The position numbers were made by a program, and so were the translations under genes. DNA of 28,092 bases from Candidatus Aerophobota bacterium (lineage in GTDB: Bacteria > Aerophobota > Aerophobia > Aerophobales > Aerophobaceae): NCBI GenBank assembly GCA_030672545.1, contig DAOVGF010000083.1:1-28092 (forward strand), in the 5' to 3' direction. Position 1 is the stretch's first letter. Each line of letters begins with the position of its first letter. The notes beneath the pieces are model-generated. The model was not told the DNA's origin, made no database searches, and saw only the letters and a list, made by a program, of their open reading frames with translations. Below are positions 8,008 to 16,580 of this stretch, one piece after another.

Positions 8008-8074
8008 AAGGATGTTCATTCTCACCGACTGCTTCACTGATGCTTTGGTTGAATCTTGAAAGTGAGGAAATAAG

Positions 8075-8965
8075 ATGTTACATTTACGAGGGCAATTTCG
8101 AAAATTTCTACCCTATATCCTATGTTCTCCTGCTCTTCTCGTGTTACTGGCAATTACTATCATGCCTGTAGGTTATTTATTCTATACAAGTTTTTGTACG
8201 TGGGAATTAGAAGGATTCAGGCCAGTATTTACAGGACTCGCCAATTATAAAACACTGTTGTTTCGAGATTCTGACTTTTGGCATAGCATGGGGATTACCC
8301 TGATGTATTTAATTATAGGGTTATCTCTGCAATTTTTCTTAGCTCTTGGAATGGCTTTAATCGTGAACAAATCAAATCTTAAACTGCAAGGGATTCTTAG
8401 AACCGTGATTATCATGCCTATGATCATAACGCCTGTCGTAATAGGGTTGCTTTGGCGAGTTATGTATAACCCTACGTTTGGTACTATTAATTATGTGCTT
8501 CGGGGTGTGGGATTAATAGACCAATCTATACCGTGGTTAGGACAGACGTCTACAGCGCTACTATCAGTTATCATAGTAGATACGTGGCAGTGGACTCCTT
8601 TTGTGTTTCTACTACTCACGGCTGGGCTTAAATCTTTGCCTGTAGAACCTTTTGAAGCCGCACAAGTTGATGGAGCGACTCAATGGCAAATGTTTAGGTA
8701 TCTTACTCTTCCTTTCTTACAGTACATTATTTTAGTGGCAATTCTCTTTAGAGGGTCAGACATATTCAATACCTTTGATCTCATATATATACTGACGAAA
8801 GGAGGACCAGGTACTACAACTCAGAGCTTAAATATGTATGGTTTTTATCACATGTTTTCTTGGCTCAATTTATCCTATGGAGCAAGTATAATTGTGAGCC
8901 TACTCATCCTGGTAGGGTTATTTGCCGCATTTTTTATGAAGATATTGCGCGTAAGAGTTGTCTAG
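8075..8965 (+). CDS. ABC transporter permease, MalF/UgpA-like (CUT1)
   Basis: This 296-residue inner-membrane permease has about six hydrophobic helices, starting with FLPYILCSPALLVLLAITIMPVGYLFY (residues 12-38). The cytoplasmic EAA loop that docks the ATPase is present as EPFEAAQVDGATQWQMFRYLTLPFL. The conserved TKGGPGTTTQSLNMYGF segment near the C terminus is typical of the MalF/UgpA member of CUT1 pairs. GTGAGGAA precedes the ATG. It pairs with the next gene, which begins 25 bases after its stop. No nucleotide-binding subunit is encoded in the locus, so a shared ATPase must be supplied from elsewhere. Confidence 0.92.
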   Translation: MLHLRGQFRKFLPYILCSPALLVLLAITIMPVGYLFYTSFCTWELEGFRPVFTGLANYKTLLFRDSDFWHSMGITLMYLIIGLSLQFFLALGMALIVNKSNLKLQGILRTVIIMPMIITPVVIGLLWRVMYNPTFGTINYVLRGVGLIDQSIPWLGQTSTALLSVIIVDTWQWTPFVFLLLTAGLKSLPVEPFEAAQVDGATQWQMFRYLTLPFLQYIILVAILFRGSDIFNTFDLIYILTKGGPGTTTQSLNMYGFYHMFSWLNLSYGASIIVSLLILVGLFAAFFMKILRVRVV

Positions 8966-8990
8966 GAATCTCAGCCTTAGGAGATACCTC

Positions 8991-9863
8991 ATGAATGGCT
9001 TCAACAGACGGATAAAGATAAGAATCGAAAAAATTGTATTGTACACGGTACTTGCTGTTTTTATTGCTTTTTGCTTATTTCCTTTATACGTCACATTCAG
9101 AATGTCCTTGCAATCACCAAAAGATGTCTGGAAAAATACTTTCTTTTTTTTACCAACCTTAGATAACTACAAAGCAGTTCTACTCGGGCTCAGTCACGTG
9201 GGCAAAGCCAGCTATCCGGCAGTGGCAAATTTTCCATATTATCTGCTCAATAGTATCATTGTATCTGTCGCTGTTGCATCTGTCTCGCTTTTGCTTGCGT
9301 TACCGATGTCATTTGCTATGGTCAGGTATAAATTTAGTGGTAAGAATAGCCTTCTGATCTACATTTTTTTCATAAAAATGCTTCCCCCTTTAGCTATTTT
9401 GTTTCCGCTGTATGTGTTGTTTACCAAACTCAACTTGACGGATACACGTACATCTTTAGTAATTATCTATATGACCTGGGTTTTACCGTTATCTATATGG
9501 ATGATGTGCGGTTTTATTGAAGATATTCCCGTTGCATTAGAAGAATCAGCAATGATCGACGGTTGTACGAGAGTTGGTGCTTTTTTTAGGGTTGTGCTTC
9601 CTCTGGCGGCCCCCGGTATAGCAGCTACTCTTATTTTCAATTTGATTCTTGCTTGGAATGAATTCTTGTATGCCTTGGTTTTAACTGGCAGTCATGCAAA
9701 AACCGCACCAGTCGCCATTTGCTCTTTCATCTATTTCCAGGAAATAGCGTGGGGATGTCTGTGTAGTGCCGGTATGATTACGGTAATACCTATAATTTTT
9801 CTGGTAATCCCGATCCAAAAATATTTAGTGAGAGGACTAACCTCTGGAGCCGTGACTGGCTAA
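8991..9863 (+). CDS. ABC transporter permease, MalG/UgpE-like (CUT1)
   Basis: This 290-residue inner-membrane permease is the partner of the upstream gene. The first helix IVLYTVLAVFIAFCLFPLYVTF is followed by a periplasmic segment and about five more helices. The EAA loop reads EESAMIDGCTRVGAFFRVVLPLAAPG, followed by NLILAWNEFLYALVLT, a standard MalG-type signature. The ATG at 8991 with AGGAG eight bases upstream is preferred. A TTG at 8958 would overlap the previous gene and add 11 residues. The family is secure; the transported compound is not known from sequence. Confidence 0.92.
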   Translation: MNGFNRRIKIRIEKIVLYTVLAVFIAFCLFPLYVTFRMSLQSPKDVWKNTFFFLPTLDNYKAVLLGLSHVGKASYPAVANFPYYLLNSIIVSVAVASVSLLLALPMSFAMVRYKFSGKNSLLIYIFFIKMLPPLAILFPLYVLFTKLNLTDTRTSLVIIYMTWVLPLSIWMMCGFIEDIPVALEESAMIDGCTRVGAFFRVVLPLAAPGIAATLIFNLILAWNEFLYALVLTGSHAKTAPVAICSFIYFQEIAWGCLCSAGMITVIPIIFLVIPIQKYLVRGLTSGAVTG

Positions 9864-9946
9864 ACTTTAAGAGAGCACTGGGCAAGCTGGTTTGAGAATC
9901 AATTTTTTGTACATCTACACATAAATATTATACGAGGAGGAACAGA

Positions 9947-11386
9947 ATGCGTTTACGGAAGTACACCATACTCGCTGAAGACGAAGTATTACAAATACAC
10001 GAGAGTACCCTGAAAGTTCTTGCTGAAGTAGGGATAACTATTTTTAGCTCAAGAGTTCTAAAACTCTTGGACGATGCCGGGGCAGAGGTCAACCAGGCCA
10101 AAAATCTATGCAAGATACCTAAGAATATGATAGAAGAAGCATTGCAATCCGTGCCCAGGCAAATCACTCTTTACGACACCAGAAGTACCCAAGAAGCATT
10201 TACTCTGGGTGATGCAGTTACTCATGCAGTGGCTGGACATGATGCACCCTACTGGTATGAGCCTGAGACGGGGAAACGACGAAAAGTTGTTAAAAAAGAT
10301 GTAGAGGATTTCACCAGGATTGCTGATTTTCTGGAGCACGTAGATGCAATTGGGTCAGCAGGAATGCCCCAAGATGTTTCACCAAAAGGAAGTCTCATTC
10401 ATGGAATTGAGATGGTCTATAAAAATACCAGAAAACCTCTTTATTTTTCCCCTGATGAACTGGAAGTAACCCGGGCCATATTTGATATTGCCAGAGTGGT
10501 GGGAGAAAACGATGATTTATCAAAACTACCGATACTGATATGTCAACTATCTCCTACTGCTCCGTTAAGCTGGGTGAAGGGAGCAGTGGAATCCCTGGTA
10601 GAGGTGGCAAAGTGTGGAGTCCCTTGCAGTATTCTTCCTGAGCCAATGACGGGAGTCTCAGCTCCTATGACTTTGGCTGGTCATCTAGTAATGCACAATG
10701 CTGAGGTTCTTTCGGGAATATTAATAACTCAGATAGTGAGAAAAGGATCTCCTGTAATTTACGCAGGTGGCTGGACTACTTTTGAGATGAGAGAAAGTAC
10801 GGCACTATCTGCATCCCCTGAAACTTGTTTATTGAGACTAGCCGGCCCTCAAATAGCACGATTTTATAAAATTCCCTGTCATTCCATTGGATTTGATTCG
10901 GAATCATTATCTATAGACGTACAGTATGGATGGGAAAAATCCATTACTGGATTGATGCCCCTTCTTGCGGGTATAGATTTAATGGTTGATCTGGGAGTAT
11001 CTCAAAGTTTTCTTTCGGCGTCTAGTACACAGCTCATCATTGACCACGAAATATTAGGTTTTCTCAAGTACTTGACCAAAGGGATAGAAGTCAATCCAGA
11101 GACCATAGCTTTCGATTTAATCAAAAAGGTTGGCCCCAGAGGAAATTTCTTGGAGGAGGAACACACCTTAAGGCATTTGAAACAAAGTGCGTATTATTGG
11201 CAACCTGAAATATCCAACCGTTGTAGCCGTCACAAATGGAATAGTCGTGGAAATCCTGATGTGGTAAAAAAAGCAAAGAAAAGAGCCGAAGAAATCCTTA
11301 GGTTTCATCACCCCAAAAAACTAGATGAAACTAAACAGAAAGCGATAAGACGTATCATTGAAGAATTTGATTCACACTATGCCTAA
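9947..11386 (+). CDS. MttB-family (trimethylamine methyltransferase-like) corrinoid-dependent methyltransferase, non-pyrrolysine type
   Basis: This 479-residue TIM-barrel protein is related to MttB. In this family a methylated amine or betaine gives its methyl group to a cognate corrinoid protein. Recognisable parts are the N-terminal helix pair EDEVLQIHESTLKVLAEVGI, the barrel segments LSPTAPLSWVKGAVESLVEV, CSILPEPMTGVSAPMTLAGH, MRESTALSASPETCLL and ITGLMPLLAGIDLMVDLG, and the C-terminal DLIKKVGPRGNFLEEEHTLRHL. The gene is open throughout with no internal amber codon, so it belongs to the larger non-pyrrolysine branch, whose characterised members act on glycine betaine, proline betaine, carnitine or gamma-butyrobetaine. 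GAGGAGG precedes the ATG. No corrinoid protein gene is next to it. The substrate is inferred only at the level of an N-methylated compound. Confidence 0.88.
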   Translation: MRLRKYTILAEDEVLQIHESTLKVLAEVGITIFSSRVLKLLDDAGAEVNQAKNLCKIPKNMIEEALQSVPRQITLYDTRSTQEAFTLGDAVTHAVAGHDAPYWYEPETGKRRKVVKKDVEDFTRIADFLEHVDAIGSAGMPQDVSPKGSLIHGIEMVYKNTRKPLYFSPDELEVTRAIFDIARVVGENDDLSKLPILICQLSPTAPLSWVKGAVESLVEVAKCGVPCSILPEPMTGVSAPMTLAGHLVMHNAEVLSGILITQIVRKGSPVIYAGGWTTFEMRESTALSASPETCLLRLAGPQIARFYKIPCHSIGFDSESLSIDVQYGWEKSITGLMPLLAGIDLMVDLGVSQSFLSASSTQLIIDHEILGFLKYLTKGIEVNPETIAFDLIKKVGPRGNFLEEEHTLRHLKQSAYYWQPEISNRCSRHKWNSRGNPDVVKKAKKRAEEILRFHHPKKLDETKQKAIRRIIEEFDSHYA

Positions 11387-11649
11387 GAAGATGTAAATCT
11401 CTTCTGTGCTGATATGGAGCATGGTTTTCTCAAAAAGTTATATAGGTTACGTCATTTTGACCTGTAGTTGAGAGTATGTGCTATGCAAGATATGGTGCTG
11501 GGCCAAGAATCTGTGATGGCGACCAGAGCATTTTCCTCTTGCATTTCTCTTATGGACTTAAAGAAATTGCTGTCAGAGATTTAGTTCCATGACGCAGATA
11601 CTCATAGCTCATTAGGGAGTACAAAGCATATCCGAGAAAGGAAGTTTGG
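11387..11649 (+). other. Spacer between methyltransferase and UroD-like genes with a short unrecognised ORF
   Basis: A 263-base gap interrupts an otherwise compact locus. It holds one short open frame (11476-11592, 38 residues, beginning MCYARYGAGPRICDGDQ) with no clear ribosome site and no recognised family. This could be the remnant of a lost gene; it is too short for a corrinoid protein and shows no DxHxxG motif. Confidence 0.35.
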
Positions 11650-12822
11650 ATGTTTAGTTGGAAGAGAGAAAATATAAAACGTTTATGTGAAAAAGTTAAT
11701 AATTTATCAATCTCAGCTCGTAATCAAGAAAGAATAAAACGTTGGGGGCACTCTTCTTATGTAGATCAGTGGCGAGGTCTACCTCCTGAAGATATGTCCC
11801 GTGGTATTCCTATTACCGTAGGATTAGAATATGCTATGTGGGCCAAGGTTTTAAATTTTGATATAAAACGTTATCACACGGAAGGAAGAACATATTTAGA
11901 AGCGCGGCTGCGGAAAAAGATTTATGAATTTACGCAATTTCAAGATGATACGCCTATTGATGAGACTATTGATATATGGTTGGGTTCCCCTTTCGAGCTC
12001 AGTCTCTTTGGTTTAATGCCTGTCTATGTGGCTGACACCGAACCCTGGATTCCCAGAACACCTATAATTCACAAGGAGGAAGACTTAGACCGACTGCCCT
12101 ACCCGGACTTCTATATCAGCGGACTGATGCCGCAAGCCCACCAGATGTATGAGGAAATCAAGGAATTAGTAGAAAAGGAAGGGTTTTCGGTTGGTTTCCC
12201 CACCTGGATGAGAGGACCTTTTGGAACAGCCGCTTTTCTTCGAGGCATGGAAAATCTTTTAGTTGATATGAAACTAAACCCGGAGTTTGTACATAAACTT
12301 ATGAGATTTATTGTTGATTCAAGAAAGAAATGGTTTGTAGAGAAAGCTAAGTTTTTGGATGATAGTATTGAAAAAGGAATACTTGACAATGACGACGTTA
12401 ATTCTCCTATGCTTTCACCTGAATTGTATAAAGAATTTGTATTGCCTTACGAAAAAGAATTATGTGCCTTTCATAGTGGTATTTCTTATTGGCACAGTTG
12501 TGGAAATATTACTCCTCTCTTAAAATTAATAAGAGAAATCCCTGAAATTGATATGCTCCACGTCGGACCGGTCACTCATTTAGAGACGGCGGTGAACGTA
12601 TTCAAAGATACCCCTATAGAGAAGTGTCTGCATCCGCTCAGAGATGTACAGGAAATAACCGAACAACAAATGGAATACAGACTGAAAGAATTGATGCAAG
12701 AAGCTAATGGGGTCTCTGTTACGTTTCGCGCTGACGCAATCCAAATATTGCATTCTATGGAACAGGAGTTAGTAAAGATTAAACTGTGGATTTCCACTGC
12801 TCAGCACATCGTCAAGCCATAA
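11650..12822 (+). CDS. Uroporphyrinogen decarboxylase-family (MtaA/MtbA/CmuA-like) protein
   Basis: This 390-residue UroD-fold protein lies downstream of an MttB-type gene, a setting where such proteins move methyl groups between corrinoid proteins and a final acceptor rather than make heme. The metal-site motif is visible as YWHSCGN (His282, Cys284), matching the HxC zinc ligands of MtaA/MtbA. The third, C-terminal Cys of the methanogen enzymes (a PGC-like strand) is replaced here by VSVTFRADA, while another Cys lies at 326. The start is chosen from AAGGAAG seven bases before the ATG. The basic, somewhat longer N-terminal region (about 1-50) is like other uncharacterised environmental members. 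True heme biosynthesis is unlikely; the exact acceptor is unknown. Confidence 0.78.
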   Translation: MFSWKRENIKRLCEKVNNLSISARNQERIKRWGHSSYVDQWRGLPPEDMSRGIPITVGLEYAMWAKVLNFDIKRYHTEGRTYLEARLRKKIYEFTQFQDDTPIDETIDIWLGSPFELSLFGLMPVYVADTEPWIPRTPIIHKEEDLDRLPYPDFYISGLMPQAHQMYEEIKELVEKEGFSVGFPTWMRGPFGTAAFLRGMENLLVDMKLNPEFVHKLMRFIVDSRKKWFVEKAKFLDDSIEKGILDNDDVNSPMLSPELYKEFVLPYEKELCAFHSGISYWHSCGNITPLLKLIREIPEIDMLHVGPVTHLETAVNVFKDTPIEKCLHPLRDVQEITEQQMEYRLKELMQEANGVSVTFRADAIQILHSMEQELVKIKLWISTAQHIVKP

Positions 12823-12860
12823 CCAATGGTGTGAAACTGACAATGGTAAAGAGGAAGAAC

Positions 12861-13736
12861 ATGCGATTAACTCAATTGACAGTGTTGAACGAGAAGGAAA
12901 TATCGAGCATCCATCACGCATCGCTCAAGATACTCTCCGAGGTCAGGATAGTTGTTTATAGCACGAATGTGTTAGAGTTACTGCACCATGCAGGGGCTAA
13001 CGTAGATTTCAAAGAGAAAACCGCCACCATACCAGCCAGTTTAGTCGAGAAGACCTTGGCCGCTGTCCCTGCAAAAATTACCCTTTGGAACAGGAACAAG
13101 CAGCTTGCCTTTACTTTGGGTGAGGAACGTTCCTATATAGCCAATACAGAATTTCTTTCAGGTGTTGTGATTAGTCAATTGGTGAGAAAAGCAGCCCCAA
13201 TTATCTATGGAATAGGTTCTATTGACTTTAATATGAGAGAAGGGAATGCCTTGTATGCTACTCCGGAAACCGCTATTTTGAAAATAGTCGGGATACAACT
13301 TGCTAAATCCTACAGAATTCTCTCCAATACGATGGGTTTTGATACCGACTCTCTTTATCTTGATACCCAAAGTACTTGGGAAACGTGTCTTACCGGAATG
13401 AATTCCCTTGGTGCGGAAGCGGACATAATAATGGATTTGGGTACCTATGGCACTTCTCTCATATCAAGTAATGAGAAATTAGTTATCGATAATGAAATAT
13501 TGGAAATGCTTTATCGTTTTCTTCAAGGCGTAGAGATTTCTCCAGAAACGATAGCTATGGATGTAATTAAAAAAGTTGGACCCAGGGGAAACTTTTTGCA
13601 AGAAGAACATACCTTGCACTACTTAAGAAGTGGTGAGCATTGGGAAGCAGAGATATCGAATCGTTGCCTCTATCAGATCTGGCTTAAAAGAGGTTCCCCA
13701 GATGTGGTAGAAAATGCGACGGCTGAGCATTTATAG
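12861..13736 (+). CDS. Internally deleted second MttB-family protein
   Basis: This 291-residue paralogue of the upstream methyltransferase starts at MRLTQLTVLNEKEISSIHHA, with GAGGAA eight bases before the ATG. It is collinear with the first protein for about 94 residues (to FTLGEERSYIA). It then jumps in frame to NTEFLSGVVISQLVRKAAP, which matches first-protein residue 251 onward, and continues to IKKVGPRGNFLQEEHTL. Roughly 156 residues forming several barrel strands are missing, without a frameshift. The C terminus is also about 40 residues shorter, ending at a TAG after ATAEHL. Such a gap should break the TIM barrel, so it is either a decaying gene or a non-catalytic partner. The frame remains open, the ribosome site is intact, and it sits only 33 bases before the next gene. 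Confidence 0.75.
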   Translation: MRLTQLTVLNEKEISSIHHASLKILSEVRIVVYSTNVLELLHHAGANVDFKEKTATIPASLVEKTLAAVPAKITLWNRNKQLAFTLGEERSYIANTEFLSGVVISQLVRKAAPIIYGIGSIDFNMREGNALYATPETAILKIVGIQLAKSYRILSNTMGFDTDSLYLDTQSTWETCLTGMNSLGAEADIIMDLGTYGTSLISSNEKLVIDNEILEMLYRFLQGVEISPETIAMDVIKKVGPRGNFLQEEHTLHYLRSGEHWEAEISNRCLYQIWLKRGSPDVVENATAEHL

Positions 13737-13769
13737 AAATTAGAAAAACAAAAAAAGGGGGAGAATGTA

Positions 13770-15092
13770 ATGGAGACTGAGTATTCCGAGAAAGAACTTA
13801 TAGAAAAAGATGAAAGGTATGTTATCCACGGATGGGGTTACAGTCCTATTGTCTTGGTCGAGGGGAAAGGAGCTATTGTAAAGGATATCAATGGAAGGGA
13901 ATATATTGATGCTATATCTATGATGGCAGGACCTACATCTGTAGGCAGCTCACATCCAAAAGTTATTGAAGCAGTTAAAAGACAAGTTGAAAAGATCTCC
14001 CTTGCTTTTTCTGGAAGTATAAATATTCCCAGAGTGGAACTTTCAGAAAAGCTCGCAAAAATTACCCCTCCAAAGCTTAATAAATTCTTCTTTGCTTGCG
14101 GTGGAAGTGAAGCAATTGAAACAGCACTTGAAGGAGCAATGAAAATTGCAGGGAAAAAGGAAATAATAAGCTTATATCACGGTTATCATGGGGGAACACT
14201 GGCTACGCTTAGTCTTGGCCAACCTTCTCATAGAGAAGGTTTTTCTACTATGCCTGGTTTTAGGCAAATACCTGCTCCCTATTGTTATCATTGTCCTTAT
14301 GGCAAAGAGTATCCTCACTGTAATTTTGAGTGTGCCAGAGCATTGGAAGAGATGATAAAATATGGAACCTACAATGATGTAGCTGCTTTTATAATGGAGC
14401 CGATGTTGGGTAATGGAGGTCATATAATACCTCCAGATAAAGAATATTTTAGGATTATAAAAGAGACCTGTAAGAAATACGGTGTTTTATTCATCACCGA
14501 TGAGATCCAAACAGGGTTTGGAAGAACAGGAAAAATGTGGGGTTGTGATCATTATGATTTTACACCAGACATAATGGTTGTTGGTAAGGCTATGGGAGGG
14601 GGACTTCCTATAAGTGCTACCATATTCAAAGAAGACATAATCCCTCCAGATTTTGGCAGGAAAGCTTGGCATACCTTTACCTTTAGTGGAAACGCTATTT
14701 CTTGTGCTGCAGCATCTGCTGCTATTGATGTGGTAATAGAGGAAAAATTGCCTGATAGAGCTGTCGAAACAGGGCATCTCATGATGGAGCGTTTAAAGTT
14801 AATGCAGGAAAAACATCCCTTAATCGGTGACGTAAGAGGTAAAGGGTTATTTATTGGAGTAGAATTGGTGAAGGATAAAAAAACCAGAGAAAAGGCAGTT
14901 AATGAAGCAGCTAAGGTACTAGAAAAATCCGAGGGAAAAGGTGTTCTCTTCGGAATATCTACCTTAGTTGGCGTGGGTAATGTAATAAAGATAAAACCAC
15001 CTTTAAATATATCGAAAGATTTAACCACTAAGATTCTGGATGTGTTTGAAGAAGCAGTCTCGGAAGTAGAGAATGAATCTGTCTCAAAATAA
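13770..15092 (+). CDS. Class III PLP-dependent aminotransferase (GABA/AGXT2-like), first of two
   Basis: This 440-residue fold-type I enzyme usually moves an omega- or beta-amino group to pyruvate, glyoxylate or 2-oxoglutarate. It shows FFACGGSEAIETALEGAMKI (106-125), the PLP-stacking YHGYHGGTLATLSLG (136-150), TDEIQTGFGRTGKMW (243-257, Asp244 to the pyridine nitrogen) and the Schiff-base Lys273 in VVGKAMGGGLPIS. After the cofactor loop comes a four-cysteine segment YCYHCPYGKEYPHCNFEC (Cys172, 175, 184, 188) found in a subset of the family. GGGGGAG lies upstream of the ATG. It follows the methyltransferase genes and precedes a second aminotransferase. Substrate specificity cannot be read from sequence; a primary amine released by demethylation is plausible. 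Confidence 0.88.
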   Translation: METEYSEKELIEKDERYVIHGWGYSPIVLVEGKGAIVKDINGREYIDAISMMAGPTSVGSSHPKVIEAVKRQVEKISLAFSGSINIPRVELSEKLAKITPPKLNKFFFACGGSEAIETALEGAMKIAGKKEIISLYHGYHGGTLATLSLGQPSHREGFSTMPGFRQIPAPYCYHCPYGKEYPHCNFECARALEEMIKYGTYNDVAAFIMEPMLGNGGHIIPPDKEYFRIIKETCKKYGVLFITDEIQTGFGRTGKMWGCDHYDFTPDIMVVGKAMGGGLPISATIFKEDIIPPDFGRKAWHTFTFSGNAISCAAASAAIDVVIEEKLPDRAVETGHLMMERLKLMQEKHPLIGDVRGKGLFIGVELVKDKKTREKAVNEAAKVLEKSEGKGVLFGISTLVGVGNVIKIKPPLNISKDLTTKILDVFEEAVSEVENESVSK

Positions 15093-15269
15093 GTAGGGAT
15101 ATTGCTGTCTCGAGAGATAAGCAAGGTGAAGGGTCGCGTGACACTAACTACTCCAGGAATAGAAGCTTGAGGTGATAGAGGAAACCGGAGTGGGGGAAAT
15201 CAGGAGGAAGAAGGTAAGGGCATGGTGGAGTAGTATCCTTTGGATGATACGATGATAAGGAGACTGAAT

Positions 15270-16580
15270 ATGTGGGGAGAAAACTATAGCAAGGAAGAGC
15301 TGCTTGCTCTGGAAAGAAAATATACTGTGCAAAGCTGGGATGCGTCCAGATTAAAGGACCCCATCCTGGTAGAAAGAGAAGAAGGAGTGTTCTTCTGGAA
15401 TAGGAGGGGGAGACGCTATCTTGATTTTTCGGCTCAATATGGGTCCTGCAACGTTGGTTTTCGGAACAAAGAGATGGTCGAGGCACTGCAGAGGCCATTA
15501 AAATTTGGCTCGGTTTCAGCGATGTTTGTACATACTCTCCGCATACAATTAGCCGAACTTTTAGCTAAGATTGCTCCGGGCAATCTGGGAAAGTCCCACT
15601 TTGAATGTACTGGATCAGACGCAGTAGAGGCAGCCTTAAAATTTGCCCGCAAATACACCAAGAAGTGGAAGATTATGTCCTTATGGGAAGGCTATAGTGG
15701 AGAAGGTACCCTAGGTGCCTTAAGTGCCCATGGTCTTCCCGATTCACGGTTTGATTTTGAACCTCTTTTGCCCGGGTTCGTGCATGTCTCACCCCCTTAT
15801 TGTTACCGCTGTGATTTCGGGTTGAAATACCCCGACTGTGGTTTAGCCTGCCTTGATGTACTAGAGAAAACAATTACCCGAGAAGGTCATATGGCTGGTA
15901 TGATACTTGAACCAGTTCCTGCCGGAGGAGGAGTGATAATTTTTCCTGATGAGTACTTGCCGAAATTACGAGAGATTTGTGATCGCCATCATGTGTTGCT
16001 TATCTTGGATGAAATTGTGACTGGATTTGGAAGAACCGGAAAAATGTTTTGCTGTGAGCACTCTGACGTTGTTCCTGATATGCTGGTAATAGGAAAGGGA
16101 TTTACCTCAGGATATGGAGCGGCAGCTGCGGTAGTAGTACCCGAGCACTTTACCATATATGATTGTACAAAACCTCAGGAAACTCGGCAGTGCCACTCGA
16201 TGTCAGGCAGTCCCTTGGCTTGTATAGCTGCCATTACCAATATAAATATTATTTTAAGGGATAAATTAGTAGAAAATGCCAGTGAAATGGGGAAATATCT
16301 CTTAGAAGGCTTGAGAGACCTGCAGGAGAAAAGTGACATTATCGGGGATGTAAGAGGAAAAGGCTTACTTGTAGGTATTGAGTTAGTGAAGGATAAGAAG
16401 AGTAAGGAACCAGACAAGGACAAGGAAAGGGAAATCATTGAGAAATGCATACAAAGAGGACTTATCGTCGAGGGAAGATGCGGTGGACCACAATCTGTGA
16501 TCGTTCTTCATCCCTCGCTTATTGTGAATAAAGAGCACATAGATACAGCTTTGGATATTTTAAGTGATGTGATTAAATGA
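15270..16580 (+). CDS. Class III PLP-dependent aminotransferase, second of two
   Basis: This 436-residue enzyme belongs to the same superfamily as its upstream neighbour but is clearly diverged. Motifs: HFECTGSDAVEAALKFARKY (110-129), SLWEGYSGEGTLGALSAHG (the usual Y-H-G is altered to Y-S-G), LDEIVTGFGRTGKMF (246-260, Asp247), and Lys276 in LVIGKGFTSGYGAAA as the Schiff-base residue. The four-cysteine segment is conserved as YCYRCDFGLKYPDCGLAC (Cys178, 181, 190, 194). The ATG at 15270 is preferred because AAGGAG lies seven bases upstream. A TTG at 15240 would add ten residues. It is the last gene of the accessory locus, separated from the first aminotransferase by about 177 bases without a recognised gene. 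Confidence 0.86.
   Translation: MWGENYSKEELLALERKYTVQSWDASRLKDPILVEREEGVFFWNRRGRRYLDFSAQYGSCNVGFRNKEMVEALQRPLKFGSVSAMFVHTLRIQLAELLAKIAPGNLGKSHFECTGSDAVEAALKFARKYTKKWKIMSLWEGYSGEGTLGALSAHGLPDSRFDFEPLLPGFVHVSPPYCYRCDFGLKYPDCGLACLDVLEKTITREGHMAGMILEPVPAGGGVIIFPDEYLPKLREICDRHHVLLILDEIVTGFGRTGKMFCCEHSDVVPDMLVIGKGFTSGYGAAAAVVVPEHFTIYDCTKPQETRQCHSMSGSPLACIAAITNINIILRDKLVENASEMGKYLLEGLRDLQEKSDIIGDVRGKGLLVGIELVKDKKSKEPDKDKEREIIEKCIQRGLIVEGRCGGPQSVIVLHPSLIVNKEHIDTALDILSDVIK

Noticed and set aside
9947..11386. Pyrrolysine-containing MttB
   Set aside because: The reading frame is continuous to a TAA at normal length with no internal TAG, so no amber read-through is needed.
14552..15124. 190-residue minus-strand ORF opposite the first aminotransferase
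   Set aside because: Antisense shadow of a clear enzyme gene; no motif of its own.
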